From the NCBI GenBank assembly GCA_028293465.1, contig JAQGOT010000128.1:1-5659 (forward strand): 5,659 nucleotides of DNA. Direction: 5' to 3'. Positions 5,454-5,659 of this stretch are shown here, piece by piece. A program made the translations under genes and the position numbers. The notes under the pieces were generated by a model. That model did no database searches and was not told the DNA's origin. It worked only from the letters and a program-made list of their open reading frames with translations. Each line of letters starts with the position of its first letter. Position 1 is the stretch's first letter. The DNA is from Pedosphaera sp. (lineage in GTDB: Bacteria > Verrucomicrobiota > Verrucomicrobiia > Limisphaerales > Pedosphaeraceae).

Positions 5454-5659
5454 TCAGAGCAACTCGGGGTGGAACTTGGCTATGCAATAAAGCAAGGCGA
5501 AAGTTCCTGCATCAAAGAACCCATGGGCGATCACCGCTTCCCAGATGGAGCGATGCCGGAGCATGATGGCGCCCAAACCCAAGCCTAAGAACGCAGTGAT
5601 GGCCACGCCGCTCCAGCCCTGGGCGGTGTGGCCCAAACCGAAGATCACCGCAGCCACCG
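5454..5659 (-). CDS. CPBP family intramembrane protease, C-terminal fragment (start beyond window)
   Basis: Sixty-seven codons up to a TGA at 5454-5456 are visible, and the frame is open through the right edge. The first full codon in the window is GTG, which I read as an internal Val and not a start. The visible part matches the C-terminal half of CPBP/CAAX-type (Abi) glutamic intramembrane proteases: the FGLGH motif with its conserved His, a hydrophobic Gly-rich helix (VAITAFLGLGLGAIML), the SIWEAVIAHG motif with the second conserved His, and a final hydrophobic segment. The position after AHGFF is Asp where many members have Asn; this is a known type of variation. The EExxxR catalytic motif lies outside the window, so activity cannot be judged. 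Members cleave prenylated or other membrane proteins, or serve in bacteriocin self-immunity; the substrate here is unknown. The product is an integral membrane protein. Confidence 0.88.
   Translation of the reverse strand, partial: VAAVIFGLGHTAQGWSGVAITAFLGLGLGAIMLRHRSIWEAVIAHGFFDAGTFALLYCIAKFHPELL

Overview
The window looks like a stretch of chromosome from a Gram-negative bacterium of the Verrucomicrobiota, perhaps a Pedosphaera/Limisphaera-type lineage. This is an inference from three things: a prepilin-like protein with the H-X9-DG signature common in Planctomycetes and Verrucomicrobia, a large secreted transglutaminase/esterase fusion, and gene starts that mostly lack Shine-Dalgarno sequences. 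No rRNA, tRNA, CRISPR array, transposase or phage gene is visible.

Layout from left to right. At 1-1066 there are two minus-strand genes, probably one transcription unit: an H-X9-DG prepilin-like protein (314-1066), then the start of a lipoprotein that runs off the left edge (285 to 1). A divergent intergenic region (1067-1436) separates them from a single large plus-strand gene (1437-3875). That gene encodes an 812-residue exported protein with a transglutaminase-like domain, a beta-rich linker and an alpha/beta-hydrolase (esterase) domain with a clear GYSHGG nucleophile. It converges on cutC (3917-4666, minus), a TIM-barrel protein of the CutC family. A small inverted repeat in the 41-bp gap may act as terminator, mainly for cutC. 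cutC has a recognisable promoter-like sequence about 130-155 bp upstream of its start.

From 4667 to 5453 I find no convincing gene, but there is much structure. A MITE-like or long-hairpin inverted repeat (4908-5066) has arms built of 9-bp-period CACAGAT units, with a 16-bp perfect palindrome at its inner right edge. It is followed by GC-rich hairpins near 5229-5256 and a textbook intrinsic terminator pointing right (5329-5359). No plus-strand gene lies upstream of that terminator, so a non-coding RNA or a decayed locus is possible. At the right edge (5454-5659, minus) is the C-terminal end of a CPBP/CAAX-type intramembrane protease.

The genes do not form an obvious pathway. The first three products are exported or envelope proteins; CutC is cytoplasmic and the CPBP protein is membrane-embedded. 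The least explained parts are the fused transglutaminase/esterase and the structured non-coding stretch at 4908-5359.
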